Of a DNA stretch of 64,000 nt, positions 1 to 13,249 are shown one piece after another. The DNA lies in assembly GCA_012295275.1 (NCBI GenBank), contig CM022667.1, positions 21,514,167-21,578,166 of the forward strand, read 5' to 3'. Source of the stretch: Chrysomallon squamiferum (lineage: Eukaryota; Mollusca; Gastropoda; Neomphalida; Peltospiridae). The notes beneath the pieces are model-generated. The model saw only the letters and a list, made by a program, of their open reading frames with translations, did not search any database and had not been told where the DNA came from. Both the position numbers and the translations under genes were made by a program. Numbering within the stretch: the stretch's first letter is position 1; each line of letters begins with the position of its first letter.

Positions 1-162
1 CCTTCTCAAGGCGTATGTGCTTTATTTCCTTCACTCTCCCAGAACACTACGACTGGTTCTTCAATAAGTGTTCTGAAATAATATTTAATACCGAAGAGAG
101 GAGTGATTATATGACTGTGGGTCTGTCTTTGTGTTTGTATATGTTTGTTTATGTATGTGTTT

Positions 163-302
<140 letters not shown>

Positions 303-576
303 TAAAGAAGTCTCATATTAAACCTAACAACAAACATTAAAATTCATAAAAATCATTAATAATTCAAAAAAGTAAACCGCGATTATTAGTAGAAATAATT
401 TTAGGTGAGGGACACGAAAAGAGCTTTCGTTTCAAATTAATCGTTGACAAATGACGAAGTACTGTCGTTAGCAGGTTATTACATCTTGATAAACTAGTTT
501 CAGAAAATGAAAAACAGAAGAAAAAACAAACATTATTTGTAATGATGAAAACACCTTCATCATCACATCATTGTCA

Positions 577-578
577 TT

Positions 579-616
<38 letters not shown>

Positions 617-618
617 TA
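577..618. repeat. (ATC)n microsatellite
   Basis: CAT trinucleotide run with imperfect ends, including CATTAT interruptions. Confidence 0.9.
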
Positions 619-2070
619 TCCTCATTATCATCATTATTCGGTTTACAATTTATAAATGAATTTAATTATTACTCTGAATGCCTGTTTCAAAGTAATTGTT
701 TAATAAGCAGAACAGTAATTAATTTGATTATTTAAATAAAAATATATATAGTCAACCATGCGTGAAACCTTTACGACTTGTGTTTCGCTGCTCCAATTAC
801 TTATTACATTAAAAAGCAGGCGCGCGTGCATTCTTCTGAACCGCGCGTGCTGCAACAGTTTCTGGATTTAACAGGTACGGGATAGGAAATCAGCCTGCGG
901 TACTCGCTGCATGATTCTCGTATAAAATTTAATCTTAGCTGCAGAGGTGTTCCTAGAACTACACCTGCGAACTTTCCATTGTCCTTTCCTACGAAACAGT
1001 AACAGAACAAAGCTACTATTTAGAAAAATATTTTTTTTCTCTCTCTCCCTAACAATGAAAACTGTTAATATATAAAAATTTTCTTCTTCCCTTTCAAACG
1101 TTGGTAATTTTCCGAACCATTCAGTTGTAAAATTCCGAATAGTTATCTCTGCATGGAAGCTAGTTCTAGCGAAGTCGAGGCACTTACGCTCGCTGAAGAC
1201 GGCGCTAGCATATAATGACAAAGTGAGAAAATATTAAATAAGGCTTAAAGCGTACGCAAGTGCTTAAAAATACTAATAAAAAAAAAATCATGTGTAAAAT
1301 ATTAGGGTTGCAGACTGAACAAAGACAAATAATTAAGTCTAAAGTCTTTTCATAAATATTTTTTGTTTTGATTTAAAGTACACATTATGACACGCCAATA
1401 TATCGAAAACCAGAATAAAACACACACTCACACATAAATATATACATATAAACACACAGACATACACATACTTTCACAAAATAATTAACAAGAAAGCAAA
1501 ATAAATAAATACAAATTAAATAAATAAAAATAAAAATAATATATATATAATGCATATAAACACAAACACACATACACACATTCTAATTATTTAAATTTAA
1601 CATTATTCTCATTAGCGTTTTTTTTTCAAATTAATGCTAACTATTTGAACAGACTAATACATGCTGACCAATAGAAAAGTGACTCTGAAGAAAAACGCTT
1701 CAAAAACTACAGTGTGAACAAGTTCACGACAGTTGTAATGTGAAGATAATTGGCCGGAGATGGTCAGTCCACAGATGTCCTCTCAACAGGCAGTCTGGAC
1801 AGTGTAATCAGATGGCAATATCGTTATATTTCCATTAGAGTCGTATTTCACACATTGTCCGGCAAAACTAGACTGTCCGTTTTGTCCCGCTTTCATTAAA
1901 GTAGAATGTCGTCCTCAAAAATTATCTCATAATTATATTTTAAATGTTGTGAACACACAAGTTCCAGTTCAGGTTACTGGTTATTTTTGTGCAGATAAAT
2001 TATTATTGGTTTCTGCTTTAATAATTTGTTGTTGATGGTCTGTTTTTATTGATAATATAATATATATATT

Positions 2071-2135
2071 TCTCTGTGTGCATGTGTGTATGTGCAACAT
2101 ACATACATATATACATACATACATACATACATAGA

Positions 2136-2171
<36 letters not shown>

Positions 2172-2203
2172 TGTATGTACACATACACACATGCACACAG
2201 AGA
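2071..2203. repeat. Large palindrome built of CATA/TATG and mixed CA repeats
   Basis: The left arm starts TCTCTGTGTGCATGTGTGTA. The right arm ends with its near-exact complement (CACACATGCACACAGAGA). The centre is (CATA)n meeting (TATG)n around GATATATATATG. The two arms could pair almost along their whole length, and the non-repetitive arm ends match too. Confidence 0.8.
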
Positions 2204-5200
2204 CACATTATACTACACTATACAGGAATTATATATAATCTTACAATTTTCGGATATTATATGTAATTTCTGATTCAACCAGCAGTTATATATAATCCGT
2301 TAAAATATATATATATATATATATATATATGCATTACAGTGATTATGCATAAGAGAATGTAAGTGTATGAGTATGCGTATGTGTGTATGAATGCAAGTAT
2401 AATTTATGAGTAATAAGTATCAATAGTTCGTACTCACAGACATAGTAATTTACAATATAATTTAATATCATAACACTGTCAGTTTTAATTGGAAAATTAG
2501 AAAACAAATTTTAGAAATGTTTGACACTTTGCCAAAGATGCTCTACAGGTCACGAGGACATGTCACAATAGGTCAAAAACGTTACATGAGCTGAATTTCA
2601 ATTTCTAAGCCAAACTTCAGTTTAGTTTAAGTGACTGCTAAAAGTTCAAATAGACACGAAGTGTTTGGCGAGATGTTCCTTTGTGAGGTCATTCTATTGT
2701 GACGTCAGGCACGCGCCACGCGACCTATCGCTTCGAACTGGATGTCAGGTATCTAGGAACACAGTGAACCATTTAAAGTCAACATGTGTTATTTGTACAA
2801 GAGTGTGTTATACTAATGAGAATCTGTTCATGCGAAATCGCCATTCATTAGTGATACAACCAATATTAACAATTAAATTAGATCGTGTTGAAAATCAATG
2901 CTAGAAATACTAACGCAATTTATTAATTTACATGTTTTAAATTAGTTTTTTATTTGAAACTTTTGCAGTTAAGAACACTGATCTACACAGTAACAAACAG
3001 AGGTGGAGTTAACACTTTGTGTGTACATCTTGAAGTGAAACTATGGATGAGCCACGTAGTCCGTGTTCTGAATTGACGATACTGCTGTTACACAATTTAT
3101 CTGACATAGTTATGTTATAAAAACCGTCTTAAATACCTGTATATTAATTTAACTATGTTAATGAATAAAGTCGATTTGTTTTTTTTAATAAAAATATTAT
3201 GTCCCTGTCAGACTTTACAAAGGAGAGGAAATGGTAACTGACAGATGGAACCTGTTAATAAGAAAACGTGACAGAAGTTTGACGTAATGGAGATAGACTA
3301 ATACTTATCAGTATAAACTGGTCTGAAGGAATTGTTGCTTAGTAAAAGACAATAAATAGGTCCAACATATGTTGTTAAAGACTTTACCTTCAGTCTGAAA
3401 AATCAGAATCATGAGTTATATAAATAAGGAAAAAATGAATTAATTAAGAAGAAGAAAAAAAAGAAAAATACAAAAATACAGAAGAAAATTATTATCTAGA
3501 ACAAATTAGCGTCAAGAACTAACTGATTGTCGCGTGGGGATCAAACGCTCATTGTTCTGTAAGATACGTTTACTGATTTGTCCAGCAGTCAGGCAGATGA
3601 CCAGAGTGAGGTCAGTGTGTGATTGTTATTTAACGTCAGTCTAAGGTCACTGGTGCAGGCGTTAAGCATCTGGTGAACATCTGGGTACACGACAAATCTT
3701 CACCATCTAGATTTTCTGTCTTATAGATGTTAGGTGAGATATTCGCACAGTGACCAAGAAAATGTACTTTAACCATCAGCGGATCTATGAATGTGTTAAA
3801 CTTGAATCATTAGGATAGCTGGTTATTCGATAGTGTATAAAATACCTATTCATTCATTCATTCATTAAACCCATTCACCCATTTATTTTATTTCATTTTA
3901 TTCTATTTATATCTTTTAATCATTATTAACTTTGATATTTTTTTAAATAGAATTATTTATACAACCCAAATATTTGATAACAAGTGTTCATATTATTGGC
4001 ATGATTTAATTCATAATTTAAATTAACTTTTAAACTATTTTTCGTTTAATTTATTTGATATAAAAACGACCTTAATTATATATAAATTATATTTTATAGT
4101 AAATGTATTAACCACTATTTTATTTCAGATAGTTCGAATGCAACATTCTAATTTGTTATACATTTATTTAAACTGCATCACATATGAATGAGATTACACA
4201 CTTCTCTGTAAATTAACTGTGATTCCAGCATGAACTAAAAACTGCTACTAGCAGCTACTTAAACCACAGTTGTGACTTGCCAAACATCAAGCACAGTAAT
4301 TATTTTAAATAATCATTTACAGCAACAGAATTTCATCTTACATCAAACACTCACCAATATCTAGGTATTATTTTAATTAATTAATTAATAATAATAAACT
4401 TCTGTATAATGTACAAAATGTTATTTCATATATACTAAATATTCAGTTAAAAAGTAGAAATCGAATAAATAATAATTATAAAAACAATGTTATTAATCGT
4501 ATAGATTTTATACCAAGTCGTGAGCTATTGGCTCGAACGTGAAATGGAGACAGTTATACAGAAGTTAAAACGTTTTTCTGAAGAGTGTGTGATTGCGCAC
4601 TGCTGTGTAGTTCATGGGTTATGGACCGCGAAGTCCACAACAAAATGGTTCTAAAGGAATTTGACAAAATATGGGAACTAAAGAAAAGAAAAAAGAAAGC
4701 ACCTTTGAAAAGTTTACTTTCTTATTTGTGTAATTGGTTTTCTAAGAAATGGTTTACTAACATTGCTGGGTTTTTTTTTTGTTTTTTTTTTTTTTTTTTT
4801 TTGCTTTGTAATCAACCACCTGCAACTTCTTGTAAGCTTGTTGATTTCCCTCGTTTCACGAAACCGGATGTTCCGCGGTTAAGACTAAAAGTGCAACTTC
4901 CTTGATACATACACCTGGGACTAGAAGAAATACCAGTAGCTTTTTAAAATGGCCGCGCGGAAATTATGACAGGAAATGTGTATTCTTCTTTCTGGAGACT
5001 TCCTCAGAGGGGACACCAGTGTGAAAAACAGTTCTTTTAAATAAGGAATAAAACACAGGATCTTGCTGTCGTCAGCATTATAAATATTTTAAATGTTTCA
5101 CGAGACGTGACAGACGTGTAGACGAGGTTTTCTTTACACTCGGCAGTTTATAATGTATAAATACAAAATAAAAATTAAATTTTTTGAAGACAATTCCATA

Positions 5201-5535
5201 TCTTTCATTACCGTTTTGTTTGTGTTTTTTTTTTGTGGGTTTTTTATTTTATTTTCAATGAGCAAGTAAATTCAAAGCTGTCATTCCATACTTTTCTTTT
5301 GTTGATTATTCCTTTATAAACCAGACACACGTGTTATTCAGGGGAAATTACATATATCAGTTAAAAACGGAGCATGTACAGTTCATTTTCATAAAAGTCT
5401 GTGCGTATGTGACCATACTATTGAAAGTAGCAGTAATAATTAAAAAAGTGAAATAGAATTATTACAATAAATAATACTACTAAAAGTAATAATAACAATG
5501 ACACATGCGTACTAGCTGTACTAGTAATAGTACAA

Positions 5536-5653
5536 TAACAGCAGCAGCAGTAGTAGTAGTAGTAGTAATAATAGTAGTAGTAGTAGTAATAGTAGTAATA
5601 GTATAGTAGTAGTATACTAGTACTAGTAGCAGCAGCAGTAGTAGTAGTAGTAA

Positions 5654-5685
<32 letters not shown>

Positions 5686-5824
5686 ATAAAAGTAGTAATA
5701 GTATAGTAGTAGTATACTAGTACTAGTAGCAGCAGCAGTAGTAGTAGTAGTAATAGTAGTAGTAGTAGTAGTAGTAGTAATAGTAGTAATAGTATAGTAG
5801 TAGTATACTATTACTAGTAGCAGC
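5536..5824. repeat. (TAG/AGT)n trinucleotide repeat with three higher-order copies
   Basis: AGT repeats are interrupted by a block containing GTATAGTAGTAGTATACTA then TACTAGTAGCAGCAG. The block starts at 5601, 5701 and 5792 (spacings 100 and 91). The long minus-strand Tyr/Thr frame is an artefact. Confidence 0.88.
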
Positions 5825-6142
5825 ATCAGTAGCTGTAAAGATAATTCTTAACAGAACGTGTTTGTTTTATCTGATTAAATTACTACTGTTTTTGATTTCC
5901 AAACGCCCGCACCCTATCCCGAATTCCGTCCATTATTCAGTTGAACACAGATGTTTGGTTGAAAAACCGTGAATAGTAGTACCCAGAGTGATGTTTCTTT
6001 TCTTTCTCTGTCTAGTTCTTTCTTTTTTCTTAACAAAAGATGATTAACTTCTATTAAATTGTGAATCAGACAACGGACAACGTTTTGAAATGTCACGGAA
6101 ATCCTCGAGGCATTACGGAAACCTCCGACCGCTGCTAGTTAT

Positions 6143-6217
6143 CATGAGTCACATGACCATTGTTTCCGACGTGTTTCGTGGCGGGGCGCATGCATGGTGA
6201 CTCATGACCGTCACGTG
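6143..6217. promoter_or_regulatory. Paired inverted AP-1 sites with an E-box in a CpG-containing island
   Basis: CATGAGTCAC (6143-6152) and its exact complement GTGACTCATG (6197-6206) each hold an AP-1 core. CACGTG follows at 6212-6217. The island has several CpGs in otherwise AT-rich DNA. No gene start is evident beside it. Confidence 0.35.
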
Positions 6218-6817
6218 TAACGTGAAATTCACGCGCAAATGAAGAACTAAAGCCTAAGGCGTAACATCCAAGATGGTCTCATCTGCCATCTGATTGCAGC
6301 ATGGAAATTAGCCATTGTCTGTCGTTTTAATTTTAATTTTGACTTAATGTTTTTGCCTTATATAATGCGATTCCCCCTTAAATTAAAAATTCTTCCGCAC
6401 ATGAATTTTCTTTTGAAAACAGAATCCCAATATCAAATTTCAAAAAAAAAAAAAAAAAAATTAAAATTAAAAATTAAAATGTAAAAGAAAGAAAGAAAGA
6501 AAAATACAAAAAGAAAGAAAGGAAGGAAGAGAAAGAAGATTATTTCGAAAAGCCCAAATCATCTTTGATCCGTTTTAGCTAACTGATTTGTTCTGACACG
6601 TAACTTTAATGAATCCCGTTATTTTCATGACGTGCAAAGATAAATGTAAGTCTCCAAATGCATACAAAGTTAACATCCTCATCTAAATAATATCCGACAT
6701 ATTCTTCATTTTCATCTGTTGGTTTTAACTTAAAAGACAAAACGGATTTCTTTGTTTTTCCCTCTAAAGCGAAATGAAGAAAAGAAATTAATGTGTCTTC
6801 TATCTTTGTTAATCCAT

Positions 6818-6819
<2 letters not shown>

Positions 6820-6861
<42 letters not shown>

Positions 6862-6867
6862 TTGTTG

Positions 6868-6906
<39 letters not shown>
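6820..6906. repeat. Compound (ATT)n-(GTT)n-(GCT)n microsatellite
   Basis: The run changes from ATT to GTT to GCT triplets in sequence. Leu, Ile, Cys, Ser and Asn homopolymer frames on both strands come from this and are not genes. Confidence 0.93.
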
Positions 6907-7867
6907 TTATTGTGTCTCATTTAACAAATGTCCGAGTCTTTGTGTGTATTTGTTCGTTTTAGGGTGACTGACGAAGAGTTGTGTGTGTCTGAGACAAAGA
7001 GAGACACGTGGAGAGGGAGAAACAAAAATGTGAGAGAGGGCGACCACACACATACGCACAAGCACACACACACACACACAACACAGACATACACAGACAT
7101 GAACAGAGACGCAAAGATGTTTATGTGTGAATGTTTGTGTAAAAATGTATAATTACTGCTATATAATTATAAAGTTTATTACTTTTATATTATATTTCTT
7201 ATTATATCGACTATATGTGTATATGTATTTATTGTTATAATTAAGGACTGCGTATATGTGTGCATTTTATGTGTTCGTATGTATAGTACAAAATTAATAA
7301 TTTAAATGATATGAACATTTATTAATCACCCTTTCATTTCTCTAGGGTAACTTCAACTTACAGCGAAATGTTATTAATAAAAATACGAAATCACGTTTTT
7401 TCGTGCATAAAAAAAAAGGTATAATTATAACAATAAATGGCGGCTTTAAACAGTTTTTATCACAGAAAAAGTTAATACATGCATCTGAAAGGACAGAAAA
7501 GCAACACATGTATAATGTCACGCAATGAGCTAGTCACGCCATTTCTCGTTTGATCTCCGTGTTTTCAATCGATGTTTGTAACAAAGAGTTCAAACACACA
7601 GTTGTCTTCCATGGCAGCCTGCTCTCCGACTCCGCGAAGAGGAACAAACCAAGCGTAGCTGTTGAGTTAATTCCTTCAGGTAAACGGAGATCGATATTTT
7701 TACCTGATGATCATTAATTCCAACAGGTAGTTTACGGGAGTAAGCAGTGGAATAACTGTATCAGATCGCGTATGATTCATTCACGTATCGATAGCGCAAC
7801 AAAGATTTTTGAATTACAGTGACTACCAAAGGATTCAGAATACTGTTATTGGATGAGTTTTATATGT

Positions 7868-7872
7868 ACAAA

Positions 7873-7926
<54 letters not shown>
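7868..7926. repeat. (AAAT)n microsatellite
   Basis: Perfect AAAT tetranucleotide run of about 58 bp. Confidence 0.95.
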
Positions 7927-7927
<1 letters not shown>

Positions 7928-8328
7928 CATTTTAAAATTATCATTTGTTTATATATAATACACAAAATATTTACTATAAAATCAACACTAATATATGGTT
8001 AATATCAGCATAATTAATATTGGATTATTTTAGCTTTTTAAATTAATCTTTTCTTTTTACTGCAGGTTATTTTCAGCATTTTTTGTTAATAATCATTAAC
8101 TGAAGATAAAAATGTAATTGGTTATCACATTAAACTCCTGATAAATGTTCTTAATGTTTTTCACGAAGCGAAAACAAGAGAGAAAAAAAAGAGACCAGGT
8201 TGAAGAGAGCGTTATTATGTTTTATTGCTGTAATAATTTTATAATTATTTTTTCCTTCTCCTATTTAATGAACGTTACATGTAGCCATTATTAAAAACAA
8301 AAACAACAACAAAAATATAAGTAAATAA

Positions 8329-8468
<140 letters not shown>

Positions 8469-9744
8469 TATTGTTATTATAAATTTAAAAACAGTTTAGA
8501 CAAACAACACAGAGTCATGCTTAAAGTTCTTTTAATTTCATTAGTGCCAAGTCTTTGTCAGCCTCATTTTTTCCTTTCTCATTAGCAGCCTGGTTTGCAA
8601 ATATTCAAGTATCCTTTCTGCTCTTTCAACGATTAACGTTAGGTTGTCCCGCCTAATGAGATAGAGGTCGCAACTCACTGCACGTGCATTCACTCACGTG
8701 ACAAGACGCCACGCGTAGAGCTGACTCAACAGTATAACAACAGTTGCTCAGTCATTTCCGATTTTGCCTTTAGCTTCTCTAAAGTGTATCAAACAAAAAC
8801 AAGATCTGTGTACGTATAATCATTATTTTTTAAGCAAGCGAAAATTGTCTTTGTTTCCTTCAGAAAAAAAGACTAAAATTAAAAACTGAAAAATGGGTCT
8901 TTGTTTTGGAAAATTATTGGGATTTCTTTTTGTTTTAATAATATTTTTACGGCATCTGGTTTATTTGAAATAAAAGATATGAAACTAAAAACTCAGTTTT
9001 TCAATCAAATTAATACATATAGACTGTATTTAATAAATATTGTATTTAAAAAAATATATATAATTTAAAAAAAGAGAAAAAAGTGAATGAAAATTTGATT
9101 CTTTACAGTAATTGCAGTGTACACCGATTTTCATGCGATTTTTAACGAAGTTAATTAAAACGGAATGAAGCGCTTATTAAACGGTTTAGTGTTTCCCCAT
9201 TGCTGGGGTTTGTGCCATCGATCAATTAAATCAACAATTATTTCCCTGTTGGTCATGGTGTTTCAAAAATGTGATTTCTATGAAATTATTTTCCATGATG
9301 AGTCACGTTTTAGCATTGATGATGGTTCTTAGTTACCTCGCAAGAGAAATCCATTGTTAGAAGAACCAGTTCGTTGTTTGAAATAAACAAAACAGACTAA
9401 TCCAATATATTCCTGGGTGTGTTTGATTCTCTTTCTTTTTTTTCTTTTTTTTTTCCTTATAAAAGAAATCAGATCCATAATAGCTTTTTTCATAATCTCG
9501 TATTTTGAAAGTTGAAAAGAATTTTTAATAAGTTTCTCTTCACACATTACAAAATAATTTTTGGAAATATAAATAATAATAATATCATAAATATCTTAAA
9601 TATCTTGTAAACGTCCTTCATTTTAATTTTAAACAATAATAAGAAGAAGAAAGAGAAGGTCTGGAAAAGAGCAAAATTATGTTGTTAATAATGTTTATAA
9701 ATAAATAAATAGTTGATTAAAAACAAAAGATAAATAATATATAT

Positions 9745-9800
9745 ATGTATGTATGTATGTATGATATATGTATGTATGTATGTATATATGTATGTATGTA
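9745..9800. repeat. (TATG)n tetranucleotide repeat
   Basis: Interrupted TATG/TGTA run flanked by TA dinucleotides. Confidence 0.85.
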
Positions 9801-11419
9801 TACATATATATGAATGTATACAATTATAGATAATATTAAATAATTAACAAAACGAGCCTTGAAGGTAAAATTATGATGTTACTATTTGCTAGACGGGATT
9901 ATATATTACAGTATTATGTATTTCAATCAACGAACTGATTTTATAATGAATGGATTGTTTGTGTGCTTGGTAACTAAGACCACATCGAAACAAAAAGAAA
10001 CAACAAGCAATGAAAAGTTAACAAAAATATAAAAAATACTCGTTAATGTAAATTTTAAGAAGCTTTGGGAAAATCTTTGAATGTCCAAACTCTTATGTCA
10101 TGCTTGTGATATATATACAGGAATATACATTATGCATACATTGTTTTTTTATGTCGTAAATAATGAACATAATTTTCTTTTAGTGTCCGGGGGGGGGAAT
10201 TAGAAAAGAAAGAAAGAAAAAGGAAAAAGAAGGAAATCAAAAAGAAAAATTCTATTTTAAAATGAAGAAAGAGAAATGGGTTACTGGCATTTTCTTTGTT
10301 CGGTTCGTTTTTTAACACGTGAACGTGAGACGTGAAATGCGAAGCGCTGAACTGACTGAGCAGCTAATGAATAAAACCAGTACATCATAAACTTAGTCTT
10401 TCTCAGACAAATCACTCGTATCTAAAACAGTATGTGGCAATTCTCTAACATAAAGCCTTATAAAACTGAAGACATATGTCTGCTTGAGGATATAATTCAG
10501 TATATAATTCTGTTATATAATTTTCTGTGATTTAATATGGTCCGATTTCCTAATTCACATGAAATAATAGTCATATCTGTTTCAGAAGTCATAGATTTAA
10601 AACCTACAGTAATACTTCAAATAAATATAGAAAGATTATTTACAAATTCAAAGGAAAAGAAAGTTTGAACGCGACAGAATGAAATAATGAAAATATACAT
10701 TTCTTTTCTTTATCATTAAAATAAAGAGATTATTCTTAACTAAAGCCCAAAATAAAAACTACAATGTCCTCTCATAATATATAAACAGGAACACAGATAA
10801 AATAAACTGGATTGAGACCTACAAAATTAATCATCCTCATAAACTAAAATTTCGTCATCATTAATGTCACACTCATTGAGTTTATTGTGTGCTTTTTTTG
10901 TGTGTGTTTTTTTTTTTTTTATGTGTTTTCGTGTTGTTGTTGTTGTTAAAAAAACAATCACACAAAATATAATGATATTTTATCTCCATAAAAAAAAATA
11001 ACAATAACACAAATCGCGAAAATAACCATTGTCAACAGTTGTCCACTGTTCACAACCGCCTATTAAGTGAGCTTAGTGCAATTATTAGCAACAAAATACA
11101 AATAATAATTTTATCTCTTCAGCAGTCTCTCAAGTCTCAAAGTACAAATGATGCTAACGCCGTTCACGTCAGACAGTCTGATATTATCAAACACTGTCGC
11201 GTTCACCAGTAATGTTCTACGCGCTACATTTATATTTACGCTTGAATTAGCGTGGTGAGATTTTTTTATAAAAAAATCGAATAACTTAATTCTGCCGAGT
11301 AATAACAATATTATTTAGCGGCTTTTATTGTGTCTTTGTAAAGAAAACTGGAATTGGAATACGTAGAACATGGTCACTTTATATTAAGTTGGACATCTCT
11401 ATACCAACTTTAATATGTT

Positions 11420-11480
11420 TCACGTCTCGTGCGCGTGCACAGACCATGCGCATGCACGCGACTCAATACGTCACGTCCCG
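11420..11480. promoter_or_regulatory. CpG-rich patch with NRF1-like and CRE-like motifs
   Basis: TGCGCATGCACG (11447-11458) resembles the NRF1 palindrome. TACGTCAC (11467-11474) resembles a CRE half. Such pairs are common at TATA-less promoters, but no coding exon was found nearby on either strand. Confidence 0.3.
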
Positions 11481-11740
11481 TATTTCGTTGTTTGAAAACT
11501 TTGCCCCGTTATTTTGACAATCTTTGAATAGGTTGCTTCCCACCAGATCAATTGTTATTGTCGTGAATAATGTGGGAAATTTCCTACACAACTGGTGCAG
11601 ACATCTTTTAAATAAATTATGATTAAAACGTGATAAAAATGTTTTGAATTAGAAACACCCATATATATAAAATTTGTGTTCAGAAGGCAATTATTAGCAA
11701 CATTTATTAGATGCTATGAGGGATAGGTACAGTAGTTTTT

Positions 11741-11741
11741 T

Positions 11742-11783
<42 letters not shown>

Positions 11784-11822
11784 CAGTAGTAGAGGAGTAG
11801 CAGAGAAGTAGTAGCAGTAGTT
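11741..11822. repeat. (TAG)n microsatellite
   Basis: TAG triplets with CAG and GAG interruptions toward the right end. Confidence 0.9.
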
Positions 11823-12366
11823 ATAATAATAGCTGTTTTGTAATTATAATGGCAGTAAATTATTTTATATAATTACGTACTCAAAGAAACACCGCTTTTT
11901 GTTTGTGTTGTTTAGCGGGAACGGGATTGTCAGTGAATTAAAGGAATATGTGCTTTTTGTTTCTTTTTTCTAATTTATGGGCAGTGTTATTTTTTTAGAA
12001 GTCTGTTAAGTTCGTTTTTAACACATTAAATACACCAATTCTAGTTTTGCAATAACTTGCTAATATAATTATGTGACAAAGAAAGTGATATCCTTTCTGG
12101 ATCCTATCTTCCAGACTGCAGCATCTGTTTACATATTTCATTTCACGTAATTGGTTTTTACATGATTCGTTATTTAGTAACCACTATTTTTCATATTTTA
12201 TGTATAAATATATGTATGTATGTATATTACTATAATTAGCAGGTAGTTGAAAAAAGACAGAAATAAAAAAGAAAATAAATGAAAAATCTTCTCTGCCATA
12301 AAATTACCAGGTATTTTATTTTATTTTATTTACTTTGGTTCATGAATGTGCTTATATACACATGTA

Positions 12367-12369
<3 letters not shown>

Positions 12370-12413
<44 letters not shown>
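12370..12413. repeat. (GT)n microsatellite
   Basis: Perfect GT run of about 44 bp. Confidence 0.96.
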
Positions 12414-12415
<2 letters not shown>

Positions 12416-13096
12416 CATGAGTGCGTATAAGTAAATAAATAAATAACAGTAATAAATAAATCATACAGTATCATTAAAATCTTTCTATTTTATTGTTATG
12501 CCTAAAAATGAAATTAATATTTTATTTCTTTATATTAACGTTTTTGCTTGACATTAAAACAAAAGATGTAAACGTAGTGAGACGAATACTTCACTGTCGT
12601 TTGTTCGAACACTGCCCCGTTTATATTTCTTGTTTCGTTATAACACTCACTCGGAGTAGAACTATTTAATAACAAGAAAACTCAGAACCATATAGTCATA
12701 GCAATATGTGAAACAGAAGAAGAAAAAAAATATTAATAATAATAACAACAACAACAAACAAAAAACAACACTCAAACTCTTCAGAATACCTTCTGTCCAA
12801 GTGAACAGACTCAGCCTAAATCTAGACCTGTTTCCTGAACAGCATGACACTGACTGAATACAAACCCAGTTTTTAACTAAAATCAATTTATCTCGCCTAC
12901 GGCAGCCACTGGCGATTGTCATGTATCGGTCTTTGGAGAAATCGCCAGTCAGGTAGACTGACAGCTCAGGTAAAACGAAGTTAAATTACCAACAGGTATG
13001 ACCTTTGAATCCAGAACGAATCGATGATCACATGCCACAGGGAAGGGAAATGAAATGGATTATGCACGTAAACTAAAATATAGTACACAAGGAGCA

Positions 13097-13106
13097 ATTA
13101 TATATA

Positions 13107-13142
<36 letters not shown>
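13097..13142. repeat. (TA)n microsatellite
   Basis: TA run with one break, about 110 bp left of the giant GT-rich array. Confidence 0.93.
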
Positions 13143-13146
<4 letters not shown>

Positions 13147-13249
13147 AGAATGAGATTACGATCCATTAAAATACTGACGTAATACTGAAAAATCAATAAA
13201 ATTGTTTAAGAATTTATATACTGTTAGTATGTTAATACTGGTATGTTAA

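Noticed and set aside
4585-4905. 106-codon frame with a Lys-rich middle (KKRKKKAPLKSLLSYL)
   Set aside because: It runs through a T-homopolymer giving poly-Phe, has no recognisable domain, and has no partner exons around it.
5623-5826. Thr/Tyr/Cys homopolymer frame on minus
   Set aside because: TAG trinucleotide repeat artefact.
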